From: Nocardia brevicatena NBRC 12119
GTDB taxonomy: Bacteria > Actinomycetota > Actinomycetes > Mycobacteriales > Mycobacteriaceae
Length of the DNA: 64,000 nt
Reading direction: 5' to 3'
NCBI RefSeq assembly: GCF_000308495.1
Contig: NZ_BAFU01000044.1
Span: forward strand, 124,001 to 188,000
This document shows positions 25,843 to 34,956 of this stretch, piece by piece. Each line of letters opens with the position of its first letter. Positions within the stretch are counted from its first letter, which is position 1. The position numbers and the translations under genes were made by a program. The notes under the pieces are model-generated. The model had not been told where the DNA came from. It saw only the letters and a program-made list of their open reading frames with translations, and made no database searches.

Positions 25843-26392
25843 GGTGACCGGATTCCAACAGTGCCCGCCAACTGCCCGCGGCCCGATCACGCGCGGAGAC
25901 CGCCGTGACCTTTCGGGGCCAGGTCAGGGCGAGGTCGGGGTCGTCGTAGGCGACGGCGAGGTCCTCGGCAGGGTCGTGCGGGCGGTCGATGCGGTAGCAG
26001 ACATCGGCCGTCTCGGTGAGGGCCTGGAAGCCGTGCAGGAAACCGGCCGGGATGTACAGGTGGCGGAACTCGGCGTCGTCCAGCAGGAATGCCTGACTAC
26101 GGCCGAAAGTCGGCGAATCGGGACGGATGTCGACCACGACGTCGTGGACCGCGCCATGGGCGCAACGCACCAGTTTGGCTTCCCCATGACCGCCACGACC
26201 GTGCAGACCGCGGACCACGCCACGCGCCGACCGCGACTGCGAATCCTGCACGAACGCGGCCGATGCGCCGGGACCGAGGTGAGCGTCGAAGATTTCGGCG
26301 TCGAAGGTGCGGGTGAACAGGCCGCGAGCGTCACGGAAGGGTTCGGGCACCAGAAGCAGCACGTCGGCGAGTTCGGTCTGTTCGATTCGCAC
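25826..26392 (-). CDS. dTDP-4-dehydrorhamnose 3,5-epimerase-like protein (RmlC family)
   Basis: A 188-residue cupin epimerase of nucleotide keto-sugars. Family features are FRDARGLFTRTFD (about 19-31), QDSQSRSARGVVRGLHGRGG with the catalytic His (in RGLH, about 62-65), KLVRCAHGAVHDVVVDIRPDSPTFG and YIPAGFLHGFQAL (second conserved His region). It is in reverse orientation within a plus-strand cluster: its 3' end overlaps the SDR gene, and its GTG start is only 14 bp from the ATG of 26407. Its promoter must therefore lie inside the neighbouring coding region. Confidence 0.88.
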   Translation of the reverse strand: MRIEQTELADVLLLVPEPFRDARGLFTRTFDAEIFDAHLGPGASAAFVQDSQSRSARGVVRGLHGRGGHGEAKLVRCAHGAVHDVVVDIRPDSPTFGRSQAFLLDDAEFRHLYIPAGFLHGFQALTETADVCYRIDRPHDPAEDLAVAYDDPDLALTWPRKVTAVSARDRAAGSWRALLESGHLTHRP

Positions 26393-26406
26393 CGGGTGAT
26401 CATGCC

Positions 26407-27588
26407 ATGAGCGACCGTGGACTCGAGGAGTCAGCGTGCGTAGGGCATACGGTCACACTCGACCACGGCCGCCCGCCGGCTGCCGACCCGTCCGGCTGTC
26501 GGGCGTGCGGCGGTGGTGAATCGGTGACGGTTTTGGATCTCGGCCCGATGCCGGCAGCGGACCACTTCCCCCTCGCCGCTGATCCCCCGCATTCGGGCGA
26601 GGCGGCACATCAGCTGGCAATGGCAGTGTGTCGAGGCTGTGGACTGGCGCAGCTGGTGCAGGACGATACGGTCACCGACGAGCCGCGCGGGGTGGAGCCA
26701 CGCGCCCTGCGTGAACAGGCCGTCGACGCGGTGCGGCGGGTCGCGGCAGCCGGGCTGTTGCGGGGCCGGACGGTGCGTGAGTTCGCCAGCCCGCACGGCG
26801 GCAGCTGGCTGAATCTGCTGGCGGAGCGCGGTATCGCGTCGACCGACGGACCGGCGGAGCTGGTGCTGGACTGTTTCGGTCTCATGCACGAACGTGACCA
26901 GGCGGCGGCCGTGGCCGAGCGGGTGGCGGCGACTGCGCCGGATGGCGTGCTGCTGCTGCAATACCACCCGCTGCGCACCATTGTCTCCGCGGGGCAGTGG
27001 AATGCCTTGCGGCACGGGCATTTCGCGTACTACACGCTGAAAGTTCTGCGGGGCATGCTGGGGAGGGCCGGGATGTCGGTGGTGACCGCGTGGGACTTCG
27101 GATTGTACGGGGGCACGGTACTTATCGCGGCCGTGCACGGCGCCGACGAACCCGACGACACGGTGCGGCGAATAGTGGCGCGGGAGGCCGGGATGGACGA
27201 TCCGTCGGTACTGAGCGGACTGCAGCGTGCGGCCGACCGGCACGCCGAAGCCTTGCGCGCGACGCTGGAATCGGAGGCGGCGCGGGGGTCGCGCGTATAC
27301 GCCTACGGGGCGGCGTCGCGGGCGGTGGCGTTGTTCTGCCGGGCGCAAGTGCGGCGTGAACTGCTGGCGGGAGTCGCGGACGCGTCACCGGCCAAACAGG
27401 GCCGGCGGATGCCGGCCACGGATGTGCCGATCATCAGTCCCGCGGAACTGATCGCGGCACGGCCGGACCGAGTGCTGCTGACGGTGCCGGATCTGCTCAC
27501 CGAGGTGTCCGAGCGTTTTCCGGAATTGGCCGGGCGTTGGCTCGTCGACGAGCCGACCGATCACGTGCGGGAGCGGCTCATCCGGTAG
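26407..27588 (+). CDS. Divergent C-methyltransferase-family protein with altered SAM and active-site motifs
   Basis: The 393-residue protein has the layout of the C-methyltransferase at 22093: an N-terminal zinc-binding part (CRAC near residue 32 and CRGC near 75), a central domain and the C-terminal domain (VYAYGAASRAVALFC). Key positions differ. The SAM loop that reads VEVASNDGYLL in the other copy is REFASPHGGSWL here, and YHEHFQYYTL is replaced by LRHGHFAYYTL. It may be catalytically inactive, bind another ligand or act as a partner subunit; this is inference. ATG 26407 is divergent from the RmlC-like gene. Confidence 0.72.
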   Translation: MSDRGLEESACVGHTVTLDHGRPPAADPSGCRACGGGESVTVLDLGPMPAADHFPLAADPPHSGEAAHQLAMAVCRGCGLAQLVQDDTVTDEPRGVEPRALREQAVDAVRRVAAAGLLRGRTVREFASPHGGSWLNLLAERGIASTDGPAELVLDCFGLMHERDQAAAVAERVAATAPDGVLLLQYHPLRTIVSAGQWNALRHGHFAYYTLKVLRGMLGRAGMSVVTAWDFGLYGGTVLIAAVHGADEPDDTVRRIVAREAGMDDPSVLSGLQRAADRHAEALRATLESEAARGSRVYAYGAASRAVALFCRAQVRRELLAGVADASPAKQGRRMPATDVPIISPAELIAARPDRVLLTVPDLLTEVSERFPELAGRWLVDEPTDHVRERLIR

Positions 27589-27946
27589 TGCTGTGGTTGC
27601 CGTCGGGTGTGCTGCCCTGGTGCGGGGGAAGGATTTCCACTCCCGAAAGAGATAGCTTGTATTTTGCTGGTGAGATTCCGGCACCTTCGGAGTCTTCGAT
27701 AGTTTCTATGAGGTCGGCATGATCGTGAATCTGATATCGCTCGGGTTTTTCGGCCCTTTCGGATCGTTGATTCCGGAATTGGCTCGAGTGCAGTCGATCT
27801 CGCTTCCTCCATTCACTTCTCCGCATGTGTGGGAGCCTTTCGGCATATCGGCCGACAGTGGTTCCCTTCCGATCGAATAGCTCGTTGCTATTGATTTGCC
27901 TGTTCTCTATCGCCTTGTTCCGTTCACTTCATCGAGAGGATGAGCA
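27589..27946. other. Low-GC intergenic region before the glycosyltransferase operon
   Basis: About 360 bp with markedly lower GC than the rest of the island (stretches such as TAGCTTGTATTTTGCTGG). Small frames exist but none is gene-like. It should contain the promoter of the long operon starting at 27947; I cannot assign a confident -35/-10 pair. Composition suggests a regulatory region or DNA of foreign origin. Confidence 0.4.
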
Positions 27947-28783
27947 GTGGTCAGTGTGTCGGTGTGTGTCCCCGCCTTCGAGGCCGAGCGGACGCTCGAG
28001 CAGACGCTGCGTTCGATTCTGCGCCAGGATGTCGACCTCGAACTGCTTGTGCTCGACAACGCCAGCACCGATGGCACCGGTGAGATTGCCGCTTCCTTCG
28101 ACGACCCGCGGGTGCGGGTGGAGCGTAACGACACCACCTTGCCCATCGGGGACAACTGGAACCGCGCGGTCGCGCTGTCCACCGGGGAACTGGTGAAAGT
28201 GGTGTGTGCCGATGACCTCCTGCTGCCGGGTTCGCTGGTGGAACAGCTTGCGGTGATGGCCGATCCCGCGTTCGCGGTCAGCTCCAGTCGTTTTCAGGTG
28301 ATCGACGAGCAGGGCGACCTGGTGGAGACCGGCCTCGGGCTGGTGGGCCTGGACGGGGTGCGGACTCCCCGGGCTCTGGCCCGCACCATCGTGCGGCGTG
28401 GGCCCGCCGATTTCGGTCCCACCGCCGCCGCGATGTTCCGGCGCGAGCACTTCGACCGCGTCGGTGGGCTGCGCGGGGACCTGGTGTTCCCGATGGATGT
28501 CGACCTGTTCGCGCGGGTCGGACAGTTCGGACTGTTCTACGGTCTGCCCGATGTCGCGGCGGCCTGGCGGACCTCCAGCTTCAATTTGTGCGCGCGTACC
28601 TCGACGGTGAGCAAGATGACCGACTCGCTGCGGTTCCATCACCGTCTGGCCCGTGACTGCCCACGGCTGCTGTCGCCGCTGGATGTGACGATCGGCGATC
28701 TGCGGTTGGCACGCATGGTGCTGGAACGGGTGCGGGTGCGGGCAGGTCGGTTCCTCGGGTCCTGGGTGGGGTCGCGCCGATGA
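27947..28783 (+). CDS. Glycosyltransferase family 2
   Basis: Adds a sugar to the lipid-linked repeat unit at the cytoplasmic face of the membrane. The 278-residue GT-A fold starts VSVCVPAFEAERTLEQTLRS, continues with LVLDNASTDGTGEIA and carries the metal-binding ADD at about residues 88-90 (KVVCADDLLLPGSL). The acceptor-side GGLRGDLVFPMDVDLFAR (ED-like motif as MDVD) is clear. Donor and linkage are unknown. GTG 27947 has GAGAGGATGAG just upstream. It heads a run of overlapping genes to 38380. Confidence 0.9.
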   Translation: MVSVSVCVPAFEAERTLEQTLRSILRQDVDLELLVLDNASTDGTGEIAASFDDPRVRVERNDTTLPIGDNWNRAVALSTGELVKVVCADDLLLPGSLVEQLAVMADPAFAVSSSRFQVIDEQGDLVETGLGLVGLDGVRTPRALARTIVRRGPADFGPTAAAMFRREHFDRVGGLRGDLVFPMDVDLFARVGQFGLFYGLPDVAAAWRTSSFNLCARTSTVSKMTDSLRFHHRLARDCPRLLSPLDVTIGDLRLARMVLERVRVRAGRFLGSWVGSRR

Positions 28784-29877
28784 CCGCGACGGCTGCGCCG
28801 CCGCGGGTGCATATGACAGGTTCGGAGTGGTTCGGATCCGCCCCGGGCGGGTTGAACCGCTACTTCACCGACCTGTTCGGCGCGCTGGCCGGTCGCTGTG
28901 AGGTCCGCGTCTCGGCCGCCGCGTTCGGCATGGCGCCGCCGGGCGGGCTGTCGTGGGGACCGGTCGGGGGCTCCACCTGGCGCCGCGCACGTACCGCGTT
29001 CCGCGACGAGCGGGCTGCTTCCCCCGATGGCACGGTGGTCCTGGACCGGCATTTCGCGCTGTATGGGCCACCGGTGCGTGGACCCCGGTACCGCCGGCGG
29101 TTGGTGGTGCATTTCCATGGGCCGTGGGCAGCGGAGAGCCGATGGGCGGGCGCCGGCGCCATGGCGGGCGGAGCGAAATACGCGCTGGAACGCTTGCGTG
29201 CCCGGCCTGCGGACAAGTTCGTGGTGCTGTCCGAATGTTTTCGGGACCTGCTGGTGCACGACTACCGCGTGCACCCGGACTCGGTGGCGGTGATCGCGCC
29301 GGGCGTCGATCTGGATCGTTTCCGGCCCGCCCCTCCGCCGGAGCAGGACGCGCCGGTCGTATTGTGCGTGCGACGACTCGAACACCGAATGGGCGTCGAC
29401 GTGCTACTGCGTGCCTGGCCTGCCGTGCGGGCCGCCCATCCGGAGGCCCGGCTGGTGCTCGTCGGCACCGGCACGGCCGAGGCGGCGTTGCGTGAACAGG
29501 CGCGGCACCTCGGTGCGAGCGTCACTTTCACCGGCGCGGCAACCGACGCCGAGCTCACCGACCGGTACGCGCAGGCCACGCTCACGGTGGTGCCGTCGGT
29601 GGCGCTGGAGGGCTTCGGTCTCATCGCGTTGGAATCGCTGGCGGCGGGGCGTGCGCCGGTCGTGACCGCATGCGGCGGACTGCCCGATTCGGTGCGCGAA
29701 CTGGATCCGTCGCTGATCGTTCCCGCCGGTGACGCCGAGGCGCTCGCCGACCGGCTGGTGGCCGCACTCGATGGTGCGGTACCCGACCCCGGTCGTTGCC
29801 GTGCCCACGCGGAAACCTTCTCCTGGACAGCGGCCGCTGACCGACATATCGCGCTCTACCGGGAGCTGGTCACATGA
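28780..29877 (+). CDS. Glycosyltransferase family 4
   Basis: A retaining GT-B glycosyltransferase of 365 aa. The N-terminal acceptor domain opens with a glycine-rich loop (FGSAPGGLNRYFTDLFGALA), and the C-terminal donor domain has VVLCVRRLEHRMGVDVLLRAW, LVLVGTGTAEAAL and the E-x7-E region (ALEGFGLIALESLAAG). The start overlaps the preceding stop (ATGA), so translation is coupled. Specificity is unknown. Confidence 0.9.
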   Translation: MTATAAPPRVHMTGSEWFGSAPGGLNRYFTDLFGALAGRCEVRVSAAAFGMAPPGGLSWGPVGGSTWRRARTAFRDERAASPDGTVVLDRHFALYGPPVRGPRYRRRLVVHFHGPWAAESRWAGAGAMAGGAKYALERLRARPADKFVVLSECFRDLLVHDYRVHPDSVAVIAPGVDLDRFRPAPPPEQDAPVVLCVRRLEHRMGVDVLLRAWPAVRAAHPEARLVLVGTGTAEAALREQARHLGASVTFTGAATDAELTDRYAQATLTVVPSVALEGFGLIALESLAAGRAPVVTACGGLPDSVRELDPSLIVPAGDAEALADRLVAALDGAVPDPGRCRAHAETFSWTAAADRHIALYRELVT

Positions 29878-31025
29878 TTCGCGCCGTCTTCCTCTCGCAC
29901 ACCGCCGCGCCGTCCGGCGCCGAACTCGCGACGCTGCGGCTGCTGACCGCGCTCCGTGACGGCGGTACGGTGCACGCCTCGATGCTGCTCACCGCGGACG
30001 GCCCGCTGGTGGACCTGCTGCGCGCCCGCGACATCCCGGTCACGCTGTGCCATAACGATTTCGACAGTCGGTCGTTGACCGTCACCGGGTCGGGGCCGGG
30101 GCGGCTGATCACCGGCGCGGCGGAACTGGCGCGCTTGGGGGCGCGGCTCGGTGAGACCGTACGCGCGGAACGCGCCCACGTCGTGGTCGCGCAGAGCACC
30201 AAGGCACTGCTGATGGGCGCGGTGGCGGCGCGGCGTGCCGGGGTGCCACTGGTCTGGCAGGTGCACGACCGGGTCAGTGGCGAGTACTTCGGCGGTGCGC
30301 TCGCGTTCGCGTTGCGGATGCTGGGCTGGACGGCCGCCCGCGGCATCATCGCCAACAGCCGTTCCACACTGCGCACCCTCCATACCCGGGGCCGGCCCGT
30401 GGCGATCGCCTATCCGGGAGTCGAGGACGGCGCGGTTGTCGAGCGGGTGCCGCAGCGCGAACCCGCTCGGGTGCGTATCGCCATGGTCGGACGAATCACC
30501 CGGTGGAAGGGCCAGGACGTCCTGCTGCGCGCACTCGCGCTGCTGCGCTACCGGCCCGCCGAGGTCCACGTGGTGGGCGGGACCTTCTTCGACGAACAGG
30601 ACTACCGCGCCGAACTGGAACGCACCGCCGCCGAGTTGGGACTGCCGGTCGAATTCACCGGTCACCTCGACGATCCCGCCCCGGTTTTCGCCCAGGCCGA
30701 TATCGCGGTGCACTGCTCGGTGCTCGCGGAACCGTTCGGCCAGGTCGTGGTGGAGGCCATGCGCGCCGGTTGCGCCATCGTGGCCGCCGACGCCGGTGGC
30801 CCCACCGAGATCGTGCGACCGGAAGTGGACGGTCTGCTGACGCCCCCCGGCGATCCGGTCGCGCTGGCGGCGGCGCTGGACCGCCTGATCGCCGACCCCG
30901 CGCTGCGCCGCCGGCTGGGCACGGCGGCGCGGGAACGCAGCGCCGAATTCGGGATCGCGGCGACCGCGCGGGCCGTCACCGGCCTGGTCCAGCAGGTCAC
31001 CGGCCGACGGATGGTGCCGGTGTGA
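29874..31025 (+). CDS. Glycosyltransferase family 4
   Basis: A second GT-B enzyme, 383 aa, with N-terminal SGAELATLRLLTAL, the central DRVSGEYFGG loop, and donor-side motifs IAMVGRITRWKGQDVLLRAL and AEPFGQVVVEAMRAG (E-x7-E). GIIANSRSTL marks the inter-domain segment common to family 4. The ATG overlaps the upstream stop by 4 bp; its own stop overlaps the flippase start by 1 bp. Substrate is unknown. Confidence 0.9.
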   Translation: MIRAVFLSHTAAPSGAELATLRLLTALRDGGTVHASMLLTADGPLVDLLRARDIPVTLCHNDFDSRSLTVTGSGPGRLITGAAELARLGARLGETVRAERAHVVVAQSTKALLMGAVAARRAGVPLVWQVHDRVSGEYFGGALAFALRMLGWTAARGIIANSRSTLRTLHTRGRPVAIAYPGVEDGAVVERVPQREPARVRIAMVGRITRWKGQDVLLRALALLRYRPAEVHVVGGTFFDEQDYRAELERTAAELGLPVEFTGHLDDPAPVFAQADIAVHCSVLAEPFGQVVVEAMRAGCAIVAADAGGPTEIVRPEVDGLLTPPGDPVALAAALDRLIADPALRRRLGTAARERSAEFGIAATARAVTGLVQQVTGRRMVPV

Positions 31026-32491
31026 TGAATCCGCCCGACCAGAACACCATCCCGATTCGTATCATCGCCCGTCACTATCCGGTCGCGCTGGACGGACTGC
31101 GGCTTCCCGACTACGACCTGCCGACCGAGGTTATCCCGGCTTTCGCGGACTGGCCGACCGAGAAACTGCCGGTCGTCACGAAACAGGACCCGGAACAACC
31201 GCGAACCGTGTCGTCGCGGCTGTGGGAAGTGGCGACCGTCCTGCGCGATATCGCCTATGTCAGTTTCGGCAAGTACGGCCAATATCTGGTCACGGTGGCG
31301 ACGTTGCCGATGATCGCGCGGCTGCTCGGCGCCTCTGGAATGGGCATGCTGGCCATCGGGATGTCGGCCTACTTCCTCGGCTCGCTGATCGTGGACCTGG
31401 GTATCACCTCCTATCTCGCCGCGCGCGTACAGGAGTCGAATATCGACCGGGACGTGGTGAACCACACCCGCGGCACCTACCTGGTCATCCGGGGCGGCAT
31501 TCTGGGTGTGCTCGGCGCGGCGCTGGTGGTGGCGGTGGCCGTCGGGGTCCCGGACTACCCGGTCATGGTGCTGCTGGGTTTGTTCGTCGGTGGCTTCTGG
31601 TCGCTGTCGGAGGACTGGGTGTTGATCGGCCAAGGCCGGTTCGGCGCGTCGACGCTGTACCAGTCGATCGCCCGGGGGGGATACCTGATCCTGCTGCTGG
31701 TGCTGCTGCCGCGGTTCCCGACCGCGGCGATGGCGCTACTGTGCCTGCTCGCCTCCTCGGTGATCAGCCTCGGCCTCACCTGGTGGGACGTCTGGCGTGC
31801 GTTCGGCGCGCCCGGACCGCCGCGCGGAGTGTGGAAGCTGATGCGCGCGGCGGTGCCGGTGGTGACCGGACGACTGCTTGTCACCGGCTACGGCCAGGGC
31901 TCGGCGGCGGTGTACGGCGCGGTGCTGAACGCGGTATCGCTCGGTTTGTACTCCGCGTCGGACCGGCTGGTGCGGGCGGTGCAGTCGCTGCTCGACCCGA
32001 TCGGTTTCGCATTATTGCCCCGGATGGCGAAACACGGCCGCGAGGATCGGTTCTGGCCGGTCGCGCTGCGTGCGCTGACGGCGTGTGTGGCGACGGCGTG
32101 TGTGGCGGCCGCGGTGGTGTGGCTGGCGGCGCCGCTGATCGTCCCGCTGGTGTTCGGGGCCGAGTTCGGCGCGGCGGTGGGGGTGCTACGTCTGGAGGCG
32201 CTGATCCTGCCGGCCACCACGGTGACCTCGTTCGTCACCACCGCTGTCCTGCCGGTACGCCAGGACACCGTCGGGGTTCTGATCGGTTCGGCCACCGGTA
32301 CCGCCGTGGCGGCCTGCGCGCTGTTCGTCACGATGCGCACCCATTCGGTGTGGACATTGGCGGCCGGCATCGTGGCCGCCGAATTCGCGGTGGCGATCTG
32401 GTATCTCGCGCGGATGCGTGGGCTGATCGTGCGAGAACGTGCCACGGGTGTAACGCCGCCCGCCGGTGCGGAGGAAAGAAGGACACGATGA
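31025..32491 (+). CDS. Wzx-like polysaccharide repeat-unit flippase
   Basis: Predicted to move the lipid-linked repeat unit across the membrane. The 488-residue protein has about 12-14 hydrophobic segments from residue 80 on (YVSFGKYGQYLVTVATLPMI, then LAIGMSAYFLGSLIVDLGI) with the polysaccharide-synthesis/MATE-like pattern LVRAVQSLLDPIGFALLPRMA. About 75 residues of cytoplasmic N-terminus (NPPDQNTIPIRIIARHYPVA and onward) are unusual for the family. ATG 31025 overlaps the upstream TGA by one base; GTG 31022 is the alternative. The frame open from 30503 upstream is a shadow of the glycosyltransferase. Confidence 0.87.
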   Translation: MNPPDQNTIPIRIIARHYPVALDGLRLPDYDLPTEVIPAFADWPTEKLPVVTKQDPEQPRTVSSRLWEVATVLRDIAYVSFGKYGQYLVTVATLPMIARLLGASGMGMLAIGMSAYFLGSLIVDLGITSYLAARVQESNIDRDVVNHTRGTYLVIRGGILGVLGAALVVAVAVGVPDYPVMVLLGLFVGGFWSLSEDWVLIGQGRFGASTLYQSIARGGYLILLLVLLPRFPTAAMALLCLLASSVISLGLTWWDVWRAFGAPGPPRGVWKLMRAAVPVVTGRLLVTGYGQGSAAVYGAVLNAVSLGLYSASDRLVRAVQSLLDPIGFALLPRMAKHGREDRFWPVALRALTACVATACVAAAVVWLAAPLIVPLVFGAEFGAAVGVLRLEALILPATTVTSFVTTAVLPVRQDTVGVLIGSATGTAVAACALFVTMRTHSVWTLAAGIVAAEFAVAIWYLARMRGLIVRERATGVTPPAGAEERRTR

Positions 32492-33492
32492 GAATTCTGT
32501 TCGTCGGCGACGACTGGCTCGGCAGCAACGCCCGCTCGCTCGCCGAGGGTTTCCGCCGACTCGGCCATGAGGTGATCGTGGTCGACTCCACGCCGGTGAC
32601 CCTGCCGCCGCGGCTGTCGCCGTCGTGGTCGTACGCCAAAACCGGTGATCGGCGGGCACCGTGGACGGTCGACCGGGTGCACACCCGGCTCGAGCGGGCC
32701 GCCGCGGAACTGCGCCCGGACATGGTGTTCGGCTTCAAATCGGTGTATCTGGACCAGACCCGGCTGCTGGAGACCCCGGCCGCGCTGCACGTGCACTACA
32801 GTCCCGACGACGTGTCGAATCCGGTGAATGTCACCGCGGATTATCTGGCGCACGAATCGGAATGGGACATGGTGGTGACCACCAAACGGCACAACGTGGC
32901 CGAACTCACCGAACGCGGTGCCCGCCGGGTCTTGTTCGTGCGCTGCGCCTACGATCCGGCCTGGCATCATCTCGCGGCCCGGCGCAGCACCCGGCAGTTC
33001 CTGGTCGGCTTCATCGGCGCGTGCCGGCCGGACCGCCGCCCCGGTATGGTTTCCCTGGCCCGCACCTACGGGGCGAAGCTGTTGGTGTGTGGACCGGGGT
33101 GGCGGCGGGTGCGACAGTTGCGGACCACCCGCGCCGCGGTTGCCGGTCCGGTGTACGGGGAGGATTTCGCGATCACCGTGGCCTCGGTGACGGCGAATCT
33201 GGTGCTGCTCAACTCCGAGAACCGCGATACCCACACCTGCCGCACCTTCGAGGTGCCGGCCTCGGGTGGGCTGTTCGTCGGCGAACGCACCGACGAACAC
33301 GCCGAACTGCTCGACGACGGCACCGAGGCCTTCCTGTTCTCCAGCCGAGACGAACTCGACGAGATCCTGGAACGCTGCTCGCTGTATCCCGATCAGGCGG
33401 CCAAGACCGCCGAGGCCGGTTACCGGCGGATCGTGGGAGGCGCGAACACCTACACCGACCGGGCGAAGGAGATCCTGCGTGCGCTGGACTGA
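32488..33492 (+). CDS. CgeB-like glycosyltransferase
   Basis: A 334-residue GT-B-like protein of the CgeB/YkvP type. It starts RILFVGDDWLGSNARSLAEG, with HVHYSPDDVSNPVN in the first domain, and has GFIGACRPDRRPGMVSLA and VLLNSENRDTHTCRTFEVPASGG in the second, the latter being the characteristic (S/N)-x-R-(T/S)-FE region of this family. It probably adds a residue to the repeat unit. ATG 32488 overlaps the flippase stop, and GAGGAAAGAAGGA lies just upstream. Confidence 0.83.
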   Translation: MRILFVGDDWLGSNARSLAEGFRRLGHEVIVVDSTPVTLPPRLSPSWSYAKTGDRRAPWTVDRVHTRLERAAAELRPDMVFGFKSVYLDQTRLLETPAALHVHYSPDDVSNPVNVTADYLAHESEWDMVVTTKRHNVAELTERGARRVLFVRCAYDPAWHHLAARRSTRQFLVGFIGACRPDRRPGMVSLARTYGAKLLVCGPGWRRVRQLRTTRAAVAGPVYGEDFAITVASVTANLVLLNSENRDTHTCRTFEVPASGGLFVGERTDEHAELLDDGTEAFLFSSRDELDEILERCSLYPDQAAKTAEAGYRRIVGGANTYTDRAKEILRALD

Positions 33493-33525
33493 ACCGGCCG
33501 GACCGGTCGCGGCGAGTCGAGCCCG

Positions 33526-34956
33526 ATGCTGAACCAGGATGTGTCCCTGCCGGCTTCGAATACACCGTTGTTGGTGATCGGGGCGGCGTTGGCGACGATG
33601 ATCATCGCGGCGCTGTTGAGCCGGGGGGTGCTGCGGGTACTGCTGATCGCGCAGGCGCTGTATTGGACGATGTCGTATGTCGCGCGACCGATCGTGTTGT
33701 TGACGGTGCGTCCCGAACCCCGTTTCGGCGACAATGTCGCGGACCCGCGGCTGGCCGAGATCGGCTACGACTTCGGTATCGAGGCGGCGCTCGAGCCGGT
33801 GGCATTCGGCCTCACCGTGTACGCGCTGATCGTCCTCGGCTACGTCCTCTGGACACGGCGTCGGCACCGGCCCGGTCCCGCACCGTTGGCCGGCGACCCG
33901 GATCTGATCGGCACCCTGTGGGTCCTCTACGTACTGGGCACTTTCGCCCGGCTGCTCAGTGCGGCCACCGGCGCGGCGGGTCGGGCCGGTGACGTGCAGA
34001 GCGCTTCGCCGATACTGAGTCTGCTCACCATGCCCGCCACCCTGGGCGCGGTCGGGTTGATCGTATTCGCCCGCTCGCCACGGCAATCCACCACCATCGC
34101 CCTGCTGGGCGCGCTGACGGCGGGCGAACTCTGGTGGACCACGGCGACGGAGTCGAAGACGCCGGTCCTGGGGGCGGCGTTGGCGGTTGCCGTGCGGTTC
34201 GCGCTCACCGGCTGGACGCGGGCGAAAGTACTCGGCATCGGCGCGGTGTCGGTCGCCGGTATCGTCGGCTTCGACTGGCTGCAGTCGTTGAAGACCTCGC
34301 CGCATCTGCGTGCCGAGGCGGCCGCGATCGACGGCTCCTATCCCGACGCCGTGCGCCCGTTCCTGAGTCTGCTGCGCCGCTTCGACCTGCTCGAAGCCGC
34401 GACCGACGCCTACTATGTGGGCCCGAGTTCCTGGTTGGGCCCGGGCGAAGTGGTGGGGCATCTGGCCCGCAGTATGGTGCCGGCGCAGTTGTTGGCGGAG
34501 GAGAAATTGCACGCCGGGACCGCCTGGGCGGCCGAGGTGCGCGGCGCCTCGGTCGATATGAGTCAGGTCTCGGTCTCGCTGGCGGAAGGCAATATCCCCG
34601 AGGGATATGTGATCGGTGGGACGGCAGGGGTGGTCGTCGGGGTGACCTGCACCGCGATCATCCTGCTGGGATGGGCGCGCACGCTGTACGCACGGCATCT
34701 GGTGCCGGTGCTGTTCGGGATCGCGCTGATCGAGATACCGGTGGTATTCGAACGCGGCATGCTCGGCAGCGCCGAAACCCTGGGCAAATATCTACAGGTC
34801 GTAATGCTGGCCTGGCTCGTCCGGCTGGCGGTGGGGCAGTGGCGGCGCACGCACGGTTCGCTCGGGCCGCGGCCCGGCGAACCCGATCGAGAACCGACGA
34901 CCCGGCCACTCACGGCACCGGCCGGCGCGACCGTGGGAAGTGAAGGAAGACAATGA
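33526..34956 (+). CDS. Polytopic membrane protein, candidate Wzy-type polymerase
   Basis: A 476-residue integral membrane protein with about ten hydrophobic segments (for example LLVIGAALATMIIAALL near the start, VAFGLTVYALIVLGYVLW, TCTAIILLGWARTLYA) and a large hydrophilic loop in the middle (about 265-345, containing RRFDLLEAATDAYYVGPSSW). Its topology and place between flippase and chain-length genes are those of an O-antigen/EPS polymerase. Wzy proteins have little sequence conservation, so the assignment rests on context. A Pro/Gly-rich cytoplasmic tail follows the last segment. It starts 33 bp after the CgeB-like gene; no strong ribosome site is seen. Confidence 0.7.
   Translation: MLNQDVSLPASNTPLLVIGAALATMIIAALLSRGVLRVLLIAQALYWTMSYVARPIVLLTVRPEPRFGDNVADPRLAEIGYDFGIEAALEPVAFGLTVYALIVLGYVLWTRRRHRPGPAPLAGDPDLIGTLWVLYVLGTFARLLSAATGAAGRAGDVQSASPILSLLTMPATLGAVGLIVFARSPRQSTTIALLGALTAGELWWTTATESKTPVLGAALAVAVRFALTGWTRAKVLGIGAVSVAGIVGFDWLQSLKTSPHLRAEAAAIDGSYPDAVRPFLSLLRRFDLLEAATDAYYVGPSSWLGPGEVVGHLARSMVPAQLLAEEKLHAGTAWAAEVRGASVDMSQVSVSLAEGNIPEGYVIGGTAGVVVGVTCTAIILLGWARTLYARHLVPVLFGIALIEIPVVFERGMLGSAETLGKYLQVVMLAWLVRLAVGQWRRTHGSLGPRPGEPDREPTTRPLTAPAGATVGSEGRQ

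Noticed and set aside
31888-34698. 936-codon minus-strand frame opposite the flippase, CgeB-like and Wzy-like genes
   Set aside because: Arg/Gln/His-rich translation without domains; it mirrors three well-supported genes and is a GC-rich shadow.
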